The translations under genes and the position numbers were made by a program. 19,260 bases of DNA from contig CAYPST010000079.1 in the NCBI GenBank assembly GCA_964413425.1, forward strand, positions 1 through 19,260, read 5' to 3'. How positions within the stretch are numbered: position 1 is the stretch's first letter; every line of letters starts with the position of its first letter. The notes beneath the pieces were generated by a model. That model was not told where the DNA came from and did no database searches. It saw only the letters and a program-made list of their open reading frames with translations. The DNA is from DATFLS01 sp964413425. GTDB taxonomy: Bacteria; Fidelibacterota; JAANXI01. Below are positions 7,688 to 15,949 of this stretch, one piece after another.

Positions 7688-8938
7688 CTATGGCGTCACC
7701 ACCTGAATTTGTGGCGGATTCTCGTAGGCAGCATACTTTGAGGAAAGGACTTCCCGCTCCGGCATGGACTCCTTGCTAATCCAGAAACGGTAGTGTATGG
7801 TCAGGCTCTCGTTCGCATCCAGCTCTTCCCGGAAGAACGGCCCGAACCGGCCGTAGTCCCGATAAGCGGACCAGATGGTAGGCTCCGGGTTACCAGGATG
7901 ATCCATATCAAGAACACTGTATATGTTATTCCGCAAGCCGTACGACATCCCCACCCAGGGGAGATTATAGTCTTCATGGGGATCAATATCGTCCTGATGA
8001 AAATAATAGGTCGGCTTTTCGGCCCCCGGCGCCTCATCGGCAACATCATTATGGGCCCGATACTGCACTCCCCCGTGTTCGGCGTTCCCGTCAAGCGTGA
8101 CCGGGCTATTGCCCGCCCGGAGAGTAGACGTAAAATCCAGCATCAAAATGGCGGGAGGAAATTGACTGTAAATTGTGGCCTCCCTCTCTTCCTCTATGAT
8201 GGTCGTGCCTGTGCTGTCGTTCCAATAAATCAGTGACTTCGTTCGTGCCAGCACCGGTCCGGCGCTTTCTTTCAGAAACTCAACATGTTTCTGGACTGTG
8301 AGGTCTTCCATACCCCAGAAAGACAGTTCTTCGCCCTGAAATCCCACATCCCTCCAACCGATCATAATACCCCGGTGGTGGGACCAGAGACCTTCTTCCG
8401 GTCCGTTGGTAATCACCTCTTCACCCTGCAGGTCGTAAATGTGATAAAACGCCCTGTTCCTGGCTGTGAGGGTTTCTCCTTCTTCAAAGTGGTCATCCAT
8501 CTCATAACTGTAACTGAATATCCGTTTCTTATCATGGAATAAATCGAGGTGCTTCCCCGGGGTATCCTCCCAGTGGAAAGAAGGACCGGCTCGTTCACCC
8601 TCCCTTGTCAACGTTGCGATCCACTGGACCGGATTGTTCCGGCTGGTTTTCGGTAAAATCCACCATAACTGGCGATCACCGTGGTCGGTCTCGGTGATTT
8701 GTCCGGGAATCTCCTCATAGTCTCCCCCGTCGGATTGCAAAGTGACCGTGATCGCATCGACAGATGTTCTCCGAAATCCGGCAGGTAATTGCACGTTCGC
8801 ATACACCGGCACTTCTTCACTGACATAGCTGGCGGGTTGCACTTCCAGAACAATATCAGTCGAACCGGGCCGGGGACCACAAGCGGAACCCAGGAAGAAT
8901 ATGAACACCAATATTCCGTGATATCGTCTCTGACTCAT
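7688..8938 (-). CDS. DUF6807 (PmoA-like) family lipoprotein
   Basis: A 416-residue protein. The start at 8938 has GGAAAGG close upstream. The N-terminus is a probable lipoprotein signal: basic SQRRYHG, hydrophobic ILVFIFFLG, then SAC with Cys20; the box has Gly rather than Leu at -3, so acylation is likely but not certain. The mature part has beta-rich sequence and the WSHHRGIMIGW segment (185-195) with a His pair, followed by HVEFLKESAG and DFTSTLRAG regions, which is the pattern I associate with DUF6807, often auto-annotated as PmoA family although unrelated in function to methane oxidation. These proteins are commonly found near Gfo/Idh/MocA oxidoreductases in sugar loci, as here. The biochemical role is not established. 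Confidence 0.75.
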   Translation of the reverse strand: MSQRRYHGILVFIFFLGSACGPRPGSTDIVLEVQPASYVSEEVPVYANVQLPAGFRRTSVDAITVTLQSDGGDYEEIPGQITETDHGDRQLWWILPKTSRNNPVQWIATLTREGERAGPSFHWEDTPGKHLDLFHDKKRIFSYSYEMDDHFEEGETLTARNRAFYHIYDLQGEEVITNGPEEGLWSHHRGIMIGWRDVGFQGEELSFWGMEDLTVQKHVEFLKESAGPVLARTKSLIYWNDSTGTTIIEEEREATIYSQFPPAILMLDFTSTLRAGNSPVTLDGNAEHGGVQYRAHNDVADEAPGAEKPTYYFHQDDIDPHEDYNLPWVGMSYGLRNNIYSVLDMDHPGNPEPTIWSAYRDYGRFGPFFREELDANESLTIHYRFWISKESMPEREVLSSKYAAYENPPQIQVVTP

Positions 8939-9016
8939 TACATTACCTTTCCTTTTTCATGCAGGTTTGCATATCACTTTGCTGACATTGCACTTCACCT
9001 GCGGATCCGTGATTGG

Positions 9017-9044
9017 GAAGACCGTAGTAACACTAACCGTCTTC
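9017..9044. other. Hairpin in the gap between oxidoreductase and DUF6807-like gene
   Basis: GAAGAC (9017-9022) pairs with GTCTTC (9039-9044), with a further GT/AC pairing inside. No T tract follows on either strand, so it is more likely an mRNA processing or stabilising element within the 153-base intercistronic gap than a terminator. Confidence 0.25.
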
Positions 9045-9091
9045 GCCTGCTTCAGCGAGGGTCCGGTGGCAATATCAACGGACGTCTTCTC

Positions 9092-10525
9092 TCACACTCG
9101 TTCCGGGAGGACAAACGGCTCCCGATACTCCCGTCCCAGTAGTGCGTTGGCATGGATATCATCCACGACCCGTTCCGCCAGCCCATCGAACCTCACCTCC
9201 CGGCCCACCCGGTAGGAGACATTCGCCAGATGCGCCAGTGCCGTGGAGAGGTGGCCTTCCTCGATATCTGCGGTCAACTGTGACCGATCATTGGTGCGAA
9301 TGGCATGGATGAAATTCCCGAAATGGCCGCCCTGTTCACTGCCGGGTGCAGGCGTCGCGCTGTACGGACTCCCGGATTCCGACCCGGGACCGGGTTCGTT
9401 GTTGCGCCCGAAGTAGGTGTGCCATTGGCCACCACCGATTTCCATCCACCCTTCACTGCCATAAAACAGGTTCCCGGTGCGGACCTGGCTTTCACTGTTC
9501 GAGTAATGTCCCCGCACTGCAAATTCCAGCAGCGTCCCATCGCTGTATTCGTACAGGGCACTCTGGGTGTTCGGGGTCTCCTGATCGGAATCGTACACAT
9601 AGTAGCCGCCCATGGAGCGGATTTTCACCGGATGGTCGTCTTTCTGCAGGCCCCAGCGCGCGATATCGAACTGATGGGGTCCGGTGTTCCCGATATCGCC
9701 GTTGCCGTACTCCCAGTGCCAGTGCCAGTTATAATGAAACCGGTTCCGGTTGAACGGGCGCTGCGGCGCCGGGCCCAGCCAGAGATCATAATGCACCCGG
9801 TCCAGGTAAGCCTCATCCACCGGATACATGACCATCTCCGGGAAGTACCCGAACAACTGATCCTCCGTCGGGCCCCGGTCGGAAGGCCCATCCGGAAAAT
9901 GCCCGAGATTCGGCCGGGCTTTGATACAGAGCCCCCGCGCCATATAGATCTCCCCGAGACCGCCCTGCTGCAGAAATTCCATGGCATCCCGCACGTTCTG
10001 GCTGGAGCGGCTCTGGGTGCCCACCTGGACCATGCGATCATACTTCCGGGCGGCCGCCACCATTTTCCGGCCTTCCCAGATATTATAGGAGGTCGGCTTC
10101 TCCACATACACATGCTTGCCCGCCTGGCAGGCCCAGACCGTCGCCAGGGCATGCCAGTGATTGGGGGTGGCCATGGCAATGGCATCAATGTCGGGGTCCT
10201 CACAGACCTGCCGGATGTCATGCTCGGTGTCGGGCGCAGCACCGTGCAGTTCCTTAGTGAATTTCACCCGATTGGCAAAGAGATTCTCGTCAACATCCAC
10301 CAGGGTGGTCACCCGGACATTCGGGACCCTGGCAAATCCCTCGATGTGCCGGCTGCCCCGGTTCCGGATCCCCATGACAGCAATGTTGAGGCGATCATTC
10401 GCGCCCCGGGGATTCAGTGCAAGTGGGTGCCGGCTGATGGCCGCGCCGCCGGCAGCAAGACCGGCCGTCATAACGGCACTGCGCCTGAGAAACTCCCGGC
10501 GATTCATTGGGTTCGTTTTAGCCAT
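9092..10525 (-). CDS. Tat-exported Gfo/Idh/MocA family oxidoreductase
   Basis: A 477-residue protein. The ATG at 10525 follows GAGGT by 6 bases; an internal Met7 is less well placed. The N-terminus carries a twin-arginine signal, NRREFLRRS (8-16), with a hydrophobic, Ala-rich stretch to about residue 32, implying export folded with cofactor bound. The Rossmann dinucleotide-binding loop is GIRNRGSRH (52-60); VEKP (141-144) is the family's conserved cofactor/catalytic motif; GNTGPHQFDIARW (279-291) supplies the catalytic-site His and Asp region. Family members are NAD(P)-dependent oxidoreductases of sugars and derivatives; exported ones with tightly bound cofactor occur in glycan loci, where some perform redox-assisted glycoside or deacylation chemistry. 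The exact substrate is unknown. It sits 112 bases after the PIG-L fusion gene. Confidence 0.92.
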   Translation of the reverse strand: MAKTNPMNRREFLRRSAVMTAGLAAGGAAISRHPLALNPRGANDRLNIAVMGIRNRGSRHIEGFARVPNVRVTTLVDVDENLFANRVKFTKELHGAAPDTEHDIRQVCEDPDIDAIAMATPNHWHALATVWACQAGKHVYVEKPTSYNIWEGRKMVAAARKYDRMVQVGTQSRSSQNVRDAMEFLQQGGLGEIYMARGLCIKARPNLGHFPDGPSDRGPTEDQLFGYFPEMVMYPVDEAYLDRVHYDLWLGPAPQRPFNRNRFHYNWHWHWEYGNGDIGNTGPHQFDIARWGLQKDDHPVKIRSMGGYYVYDSDQETPNTQSALYEYSDGTLLEFAVRGHYSNSESQVRTGNLFYGSEGWMEIGGGQWHTYFGRNNEPGPGSESGSPYSATPAPGSEQGGHFGNFIHAIRTNDRSQLTADIEEGHLSTALAHLANVSYRVGREVRFDGLAERVVDDIHANALLGREYREPFVLPERV

Positions 10526-10637
10526 ATTATGACCTCTTCTTTCGTTTTAAATAGTTCATCTGTTTGCCAGATCTTGCCAGAGAGCCTTTCCTGTCCGGTT
10601 CAGAGAACGGTTCGGTATCCCTCTCTCCACGGGATTA

Positions 10638-13600
10638 TCAATCCAGTCCATCAAAGACGGAGGTCTCTTCATCCGGCACCGGCACCAGGGACTTCACCAA
10701 CGATAACTGCCCGTTGCGCACGTGATACACACCCTGGCTCTGGAAATTGCGAATCACGTATTCGCCGAACTCAAGACAGGTCATGTCGGTCCCCTGCAGC
10801 GGCTTTTCCCCCACCGAGGTTAAATCAAGCGTCGCCGGATAGGATTCGCTGGCCAGGTGATAGAGTTTCTTCGGCTGCCAGGGTTCCAGACCCAACCGGG
10901 TGAGTTCCGGCCAGTGATCGGTCTCCCCGCCGGCCGTCTCAAAAGCAGGAATCCCGGCCCGCCCGGAGAGCTTATGACCTGGCTTGTCATAGTCGCCAAA
11001 GACGCCACCGTGGGTAATCACCACTTCCGGCCGGTAGGCTCGAATTGCCGCTACCATATGCCAGATCACATTCTCCTCCCCTTCCCAGAGACGTTCGGTG
11101 AAATGATAATAATCGCTCCCGTTATTTCCGGTTTCGAATTCGTTAAAATTGGTTGCGGTCCGGACACCGATCATCCACATGTCCCGATCGTGCTCCAGAT
11201 TGTAGGTCTCTTCGTATTCACTACTGTGCACGTCACTCATGACGCCGACATCAACGATCTCTTTCCCCTCATTGATGGCGTAATGGGCATAGAAACCATT
11301 CAGGTTGATAGCGGCATCATCCCCGTGAGCCATCATCACCATCAGGTCGACTTTCGGCTTCTTCCCGCGGAGTTCCTGCCAGGTATAGCCTTTATCTTCA
11401 GAAAGGAGTACTTTACCCCGTTCCCCGGTCAGTATCACTTTCCCGGTTGGATCAGCCCACACTGCCCGCAGCCATTCTGTGCCGTCCGTCGGCCGGTATG
11501 TCCAGCTCCTCCCACCATCCTCCGTCACCAGCATTGCCGTCCCCAGTTCACCGACCGCATAGCCCAATTGAGGTGTAACAAACAGCACGCTGCGCAGATC
11601 CATCAGCTCCCGGATGTTATCTTTGTAAAACGTTGCAGCGGGCTTCCAGGTTTTTCCACGGTCATGAGAGATCAACACAGCCCCATTCTGTCCGACGATA
11701 CATCCGGTATCACCGTGAAAGCTGATATCCCGGTAAATCGGACGAAATCCGTACATTTTCTTATCAGCGGGGGCATGGATTTTCGTCCAGCTCTTCCCGC
11801 CGTCTTCGGTTGTCACCACCGTCTCTCGGAGCCCCACCGCAAACCCGGTAGTTTCATCGAGAAATGTAATACCGTAGAGCCAATTCATGGTACCGGTGGT
11901 CGGCAGGACCTCCCAGTGCTCGCCGCCGTCTTCGGTCTTCAGCAGAAAGCCACGTTCGCCGCTGGCGTAACCGACATCCTGGTTTACAAAATCCAGTCCA
12001 AACAGATGTCGTCCCCGTTCGGCAAACTGGCACTCCCAGGTTTTGCCCCCATCCTGGGTGTGGTAGATATACGCATATCCGCCCCGCTTATCGTGCCGCA
12101 TCACCTCGTTGCTCTCAGCAATCCGGAGTCGCCCGCCGGCTGCCCAGCCTTCCTGCTGGTTCACAAAATCCACCCGATACAGGTCCGCGTCAGTCTCAAT
12201 ACTCACATGTTCCCATGATTCACCGCCATCCTCGGTCCGAATGATAGTCCCCATCGCTCCCACTGCCCACCCGTGATCGCCGATAAATTGCACATCCATC
12301 AGAGGATACCCGCCCTCGGTGGGATGTGGTACCGAATTATAATACTCTTTCCCATCGATCACTCCCAGCACATGATTTACCTGTGCCAGCGTGTGTTCGG
12401 CACGATCCAGCTCCGCCATTGAATTCAAAGAGATAGCATCCAGCTCCGATTGAAGCGTCCGGATTTGGCTGCGATACTCGTTCCCATAGGAATCGAGTTG
12501 CTCTCTCAGTTGATCCCGCTTCCTGGCCACACTCGAACCAACGATTTCCGTGTGATTCGTCGGAACATTAACGAGGGAGCCGAAGGTTTCCGGATTCAGA
12601 AAATCGTTTCCTGTGAACCGCCAGGCCTGCAATTCGTACTCGTCTTCGTCCAGCAGCCGGTTGCGGAAAACATTGACTCCCCACTCGCTATCATAATTCG
12701 CCGGTATATCCAATGAACTCAGATCCACAATCACCTCCGCACCCCAGCCGGCGTCAGTGTTAAACAGATCGACCTCCGCCTGCGGCGACCAGCTGCGGAA
12801 CGGTGCACCGTACTTGTCGTAATGAGTGCCTCTCACCCCACCCCTGTTGTTCACGATAATCATATAATAGTCCTGGTGGATATGGTCCGCGCCGACTTTC
12901 CGGGGCTGCACGATCACCCAGAAACACTCGTTCTCAAACAGCGCCTGGTCCACAAAAACACCGTTCACTCCCGCCATCTGCCCGGCCATACCTGCACCCA
13001 GTTCTGATTCAGGGCCGGCTGCTTCCTCCACCCGTGCCCCGTCGGCTTCTAAACGCAATACCAGTTTATCCGAACTCCATGCAACCCGGGCCCGGGCTGC
13101 ATTTTTCGTCAGTAATTCACCCATGCGGTCTGTTCGTTCAATCGGAACCGTCGATGTACTTTCCCAGAGATCCGCATCGGCTTCGCCGTTTATTTCAGGC
13201 ACGGAACCGACCCGGGCTGTCCGGATTGTCGTGGGCTGGCTGACACTCATATCCGGCTTCACTTCCTGCATGAATTCCGGTCTGGGCCAGTAATATGACA
13301 CCAGCGCCGGCCGTCGCACCATTACATCCTGCTGCACCGTAACCCCGATCTCGGATTCGGATTGGTGTTTACCATCGCTTTGATGACTCCCATGTCTGAA
13401 ATCAAGGTTCCAGCGCCATCCCGGATCCGAATAGTTATCCAGCCTGGCGTACGGGATCCTCATCTCAGCAGTCCAGCTGTTCCGCTGCCGGGAGGTGGCC
13501 ACTTCAGCGTTGGAATCCCATGAGGAAAAGAAAAAGCCATCCAGATAGGGATCGAAATAGGAATCCCAGATGACTCCATCCGGATTGACCGCAATGGAAT

Positions 13601-14051
13601 AATAATAATTCCGGGCGTATGTGATGCTGTCCGGCAGCCAGGGTGTGAGATCGACCTGGACGTAATCATCATCCGTGATCACTGAATCTGTTCGCGTCAT
13701 ATTCGACGTGATACCATCTTCTTCCTGAACCTCCCAGTATAAATAGATGTGTTCACGATCATAGAGCACACGAACCGAGGTGTTATCCGGTTCTCCGTTT
13801 TTCCATAAGAAAGGAGTCACCACCGGCGCCCGATCCCATTCCGATTCGGCCATCTTCGCATCGATACGGATATTTTTCTGAGTGAACATCCTGTCAGGTT
13901 GATAGAGTTGGGCGCCCGGCGGCGATTTGACCGAAATTAACCGGTTCCCCCGGATTTCCCGATCACCATTCGCAATATGCGTCTGGGCACACAGTGTGGC
14001 GGCCATCAACGCCACCAGCAAAATTGAAAGCGTGAGTTTGATACGGTTCAT
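10638..14051 (-). CDS. Secreted multidomain protein: two CBM9-like domains, YCF48/Asp-box propeller, C-terminal PIG-L deacetylase
   Basis: 1137 residues. The ATG at 14051 follows AAGGA by 7 bases. A signal peptide covers residues 1-22 (LTLSILLVALMAATLCAQ). Residues about 55-240 and 276-500 each look like CBM9/DOMON-type sugar-binding sandwiches (RIDAKMAESEWDRA, then VPEINGEADADLWES). A coiled coil (about 505-560) leads to seven Asp-box repeats of the TEDGGxSW type at about 606, 665, 706, 748, 795, 843 and 884, a probable seven-bladed YCF48-like propeller. From residue 900 a PIG-L/LmbE domain follows, with AHGDDA (908-913) where AHPDDE is usual, and THGGVFGDYDKPGHK (1013-1027) bringing the distal zinc His. 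Family knowledge: PIG-L enzymes are zinc N-deacetylases of amino sugars. I infer an exported, glycan-bound deacetylase. Confidence 0.85.
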   Translation of the reverse strand: MNRIKLTLSILLVALMAATLCAQTHIANGDREIRGNRLISVKSPPGAQLYQPDRMFTQKNIRIDAKMAESEWDRAPVVTPFLWKNGEPDNTSVRVLYDREHIYLYWEVQEEDGITSNMTRTDSVITDDDYVQVDLTPWLPDSITYARNYYYSIAVNPDGVIWDSYFDPYLDGFFFSSWDSNAEVATSRQRNSWTAEMRIPYARLDNYSDPGWRWNLDFRHGSHQSDGKHQSESEIGVTVQQDVMVRRPALVSYYWPRPEFMQEVKPDMSVSQPTTIRTARVGSVPEINGEADADLWESTSTVPIERTDRMGELLTKNAARARVAWSSDKLVLRLEADGARVEEAAGPESELGAGMAGQMAGVNGVFVDQALFENECFWVIVQPRKVGADHIHQDYYMIIVNNRGGVRGTHYDKYGAPFRSWSPQAEVDLFNTDAGWGAEVIVDLSSLDIPANYDSEWGVNVFRNRLLDEDEYELQAWRFTGNDFLNPETFGSLVNVPTNHTEIVGSSVARKRDQLREQLDSYGNEYRSQIRTLQSELDAISLNSMAELDRAEHTLAQVNHVLGVIDGKEYYNSVPHPTEGGYPLMDVQFIGDHGWAVGAMGTIIRTEDGGESWEHVSIETDADLYRVDFVNQQEGWAAGGRLRIAESNEVMRHDKRGGYAYIYHTQDGGKTWECQFAERGRHLFGLDFVNQDVGYASGERGFLLKTEDGGEHWEVLPTTGTMNWLYGITFLDETTGFAVGLRETVVTTEDGGKSWTKIHAPADKKMYGFRPIYRDISFHGDTGCIVGQNGAVLISHDRGKTWKPAATFYKDNIRELMDLRSVLFVTPQLGYAVGELGTAMLVTEDGGRSWTYRPTDGTEWLRAVWADPTGKVILTGERGKVLLSEDKGYTWQELRGKKPKVDLMVMMAHGDDAAINLNGFYAHYAINEGKEIVDVGVMSDVHSSEYEETYNLEHDRDMWMIGVRTATNFNEFETGNNGSDYYHFTERLWEGEENVIWHMVAAIRAYRPEVVITHGGVFGDYDKPGHKLSGRAGIPAFETAGGETDHWPELTRLGLEPWQPKKLYHLASESYPATLDLTSVGEKPLQGTDMTCLEFGEYVIRNFQSQGVYHVRNGQLSLVKSLVPVPDEETSVFDGLD

Positions 14052-14376
14052 CTTACGTTCCTTTCCTTATTACAGAAGATAATCAGAGACACTCCCACCT
14101 ATCCCCTTACATACCATGGCATAATATGGTATCCCCTCATAAACGGTGGGCAATTCGCTTGATATCATCCTTCCATTAAGGGATCCGGCAGTCTGTCATC
14201 TCAGTCGGTGCGACGTCCGAATGGAGAAGAAAATGCCCCGGCGAAAGCAACCAATGAAGAATGCGGAGGATTCATCAACAGTTCATGCTATGTTTCCCGA
14301 CGAAACAAATCCTATCACAACACATATGCCGGGCCTAACACCTCAGCAGAATATACGTCCTTTCGTGAACAATCAA
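14052..14376. other. Intergenic region upstream of the PIG-L fusion gene
   Basis: 325 bases between the transporter stop and the fusion-gene start. It contains the inverted repeat at 14111-14132 and no convincing coding frame; the small open frames on the + strand here lack ribosome sites and resemble no family. It probably holds the promoter for the fusion gene, but I cannot identify clear -35 and -10 boxes. Confidence 0.4.
14111..14132. promoter_or_regulatory. 22-bp inverted repeat, possible operator
   Basis: Perfect 7-bp arms ATACCAT (14111-14117) and ATGGTAT (14126-14132) with an 8-base spacer sit about 60 bases upstream of the fusion gene's ATG. The size fits a dimeric regulator site; it could equally be a leader hairpin. 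Confidence 0.3.
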
Positions 14377-15582
14377 TCACCTCAGAAATTCGATCACCGC
14401 CAGACTCGCTGTGAAGAGGCCGAAGAGTAAGGTTGCGGATAATGCCACATTCATCCAGGGTTTGGCGGTATACTCCTTCATCACCTCTTTCTTGTTAATT
14501 AAATAAATAATGGGAATCACCACCGCCGGGAGAATAAACGACTGGAACGCCTGTGCAAAAATCATCACGGCCGGTGGCCGGTGTTCCAGAAACTGGGGCA
14601 CAAATGCTAGCAGGATCCCTCCGATGCCCAGGATCCGGAACATAGGCGATTTGACGTCCCGCGGCCTGCCGGTAAAATCAGCGATAAGCCACGGGGCGAT
14701 CAAGACAATGGGAAAAATTGTGGAGATCCCGGCGGCACTGATTCCGAGGATCAGGATAAAGGCAGCAACTTCTCCCCCCAGTGGTTCGAACAGAGTGATG
14801 AGTTCCACGGTATTCTCAAGATCCATTCCCATGACAAAAAGGGTGCCTGCCGAGACGGCCATGATGATGCCGCTGAGGAACAGCATCATTCCGGCGGACA
14901 CTGCGGCATCTTTGCTTTCGTCCTTCAGGTCGTCGATTTTCCACCCTTTCTCTGCGACCACGGTACTCCGGATGATAAACACTGCTGCCGAGACCGTTGT
15001 GCCGGCCATGGCCGCGATCAGCCCCATGGCTCCGGGTACATTCGGAATGCTCGGGATTAATCCCCTGGCAATCACCGTGAAGTTCGGCTTTACCAGAATA
15101 AAGACCAGGATGAAGCACAGCGCCATAAAAATAACGAAGACCGTCAGGAACTTTTCAAACACCCGGTATTCCCCGGTCCAGAACAGATAGATGAGCCCGA
15201 TAACGAGAACAATGGTCAGCCAGATGGTACCCACTCCGGTGCCGCCGAGTACCAACCGGCTGCCTTCCTGGAGCAATTCCGTCACAATCCCCACAATTCC
15301 CAGCAACGAGAGAAGCTCCCCGATAATCAGGGCAATCAATATATAGACTGCCAGAATCGTCCCGATATGGAATTTTGGGATATGCTTTCTGTAGTTATTT
15401 AAGGCCGTATGCTCCGTTACAATGGTCACCTTTCCGTAGGCAACCATAAGCACATAGGTAAAAATACAGGATAACGCGACCGCCCAGAACAGCACCATCC
15501 CATGTTCTGCGCCTGCTTTGGCCATGGTGACAATGCTGCCGGTGCCAATGTTGTATCCTATCAGAAAGAGGCCGGGCCCCAC
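14377..15582 (-). CDS. Divergent Nramp-family transporter (5' end frame-broken)
   Basis: A 401-residue, very hydrophobic protein with about eleven membrane helices. The opening GPGLFLIGYNIGTGSI matches the first helix of Nramp-fold transporters, and later helices and loops (AGTTVSAAVFIIRSTVVAEKGW, ILGISAAGISTIFPIVLIAPW) fit the family. The metal-binding DPGN of helix 1 and MPHN of helix 6, diagnostic of true Mn/Fe transporters, are absent, so metal transport is doubtful. The frame begins at a GTG with no ribosome site. An ATG at 15626 with GGAGGAA at 15637-15643 gives MSSKIWKK and then stops; one extra A in the A6 run (T6 at 15603-15608 on the + strand) would fuse it to IVVALAAVGPG, a normal Nramp N-terminus and a 416-residue protein. 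The intended start is therefore probably 15626. Confidence 0.8.
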   Translation of the reverse strand: MGPGLFLIGYNIGTGSIVTMAKAGAEHGMVLFWAVALSCIFTYVLMVAYGKVTIVTEHTALNNYRKHIPKFHIGTILAVYILIALIIGELLSLLGIVGIVTELLQEGSRLVLGGTGVGTIWLTIVLVIGLIYLFWTGEYRVFEKFLTVFVIFMALCFILVFILVKPNFTVIARGLIPSIPNVPGAMGLIAAMAGTTVSAAVFIIRSTVVAEKGWKIDDLKDESKDAAVSAGMMLFLSGIIMAVSAGTLFVMGMDLENTVELITLFEPLGGEVAAFILILGISAAGISTIFPIVLIAPWLIADFTGRPRDVKSPMFRILGIGGILLAFVPQFLEHRPPAVMIFAQAFQSFILPAVVIPIIYLINKKEVMKEYTAKPWMNVALSATLLFGLFTASLAVIEFLR

Positions 15583-15626
15583 TGCTGCTAACGCGACAAC
15601 AATTTTTTCCAGATTTTGCTACTCAT

Positions 15627-15949
15627 GTGGTTACTGTTCCTCCGTTTCCAGTATTCATTCGCCAAAATACGTTACACTGAAATCTCACGCTCCATGTTAC
15701 TCAAGTAATCCAAGCGACACAGAACTATCCCGATACACATACAAATTCCATCCTTCCAGCCTTATCTAACCACCTGAATGAAGAGAGGTATCGAAACCAT
15801 GATCCCAGAGATAATCACCACAATATAAGTTAAGAATGATCTTCATCCTGGCATCGGACCATTCAAGTATAATAATAGGAAAGAAACAATAGTATATCTT
15901 TTCTGTTTTTATATCCTATTTCTGGTCGCTCACCGATAATAGAGAAATA
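15627..15949. other. Intergenic region between NagA-like gene and transporter
   Basis: About 323 AT-rich bases. Arms TATTTCT (15917-15923) and AGAAATA (15943-15949) can form a hairpin right after the NagA-like stop, without a T tract. The transporter's probable ribosome site lies at the other end. No gene seen. Confidence 0.4.
15637..15643 (-). promoter_or_regulatory. Shine-Dalgarno that marks the probable true transporter start
   Basis: GGAGGAA on the minus strand lies 10 bases before the ATG at 15626. It supports that ATG as the original start and hence a frame break between it and the long transporter frame. Confidence 0.55.

Noticed and set aside
9305..10903. 532-residue open frame on the + strand
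   Set aside because: It lies antisense across the oxidoreductase and the end of the fusion gene, has no ribosome site or recognisable motifs, and is rich in Pro, His, Arg and Gly as expected from an antisense frame of GC-rich codons.
10857..12218. 453-residue open frame on the + strand
   Set aside because: Antisense to the PIG-L/propeller region, whose minus-strand frame has clear conserved motifs. No motif or ribosome site supports the + frame.
14146..14430. Small open frames on the + strand in the transporter/fusion-gene gap
   Set aside because: No Shine-Dalgarno, no recognisable family, and the 3' part overlaps the end of the transporter gene antisense.
15600..15626. Programmed frameshift on A6 at the transporter start
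   Set aside because: The phase (TGG AAA AAA TTG) would need a mismatched P-site slip, only eight codons after the start. A single missing base explains it better.
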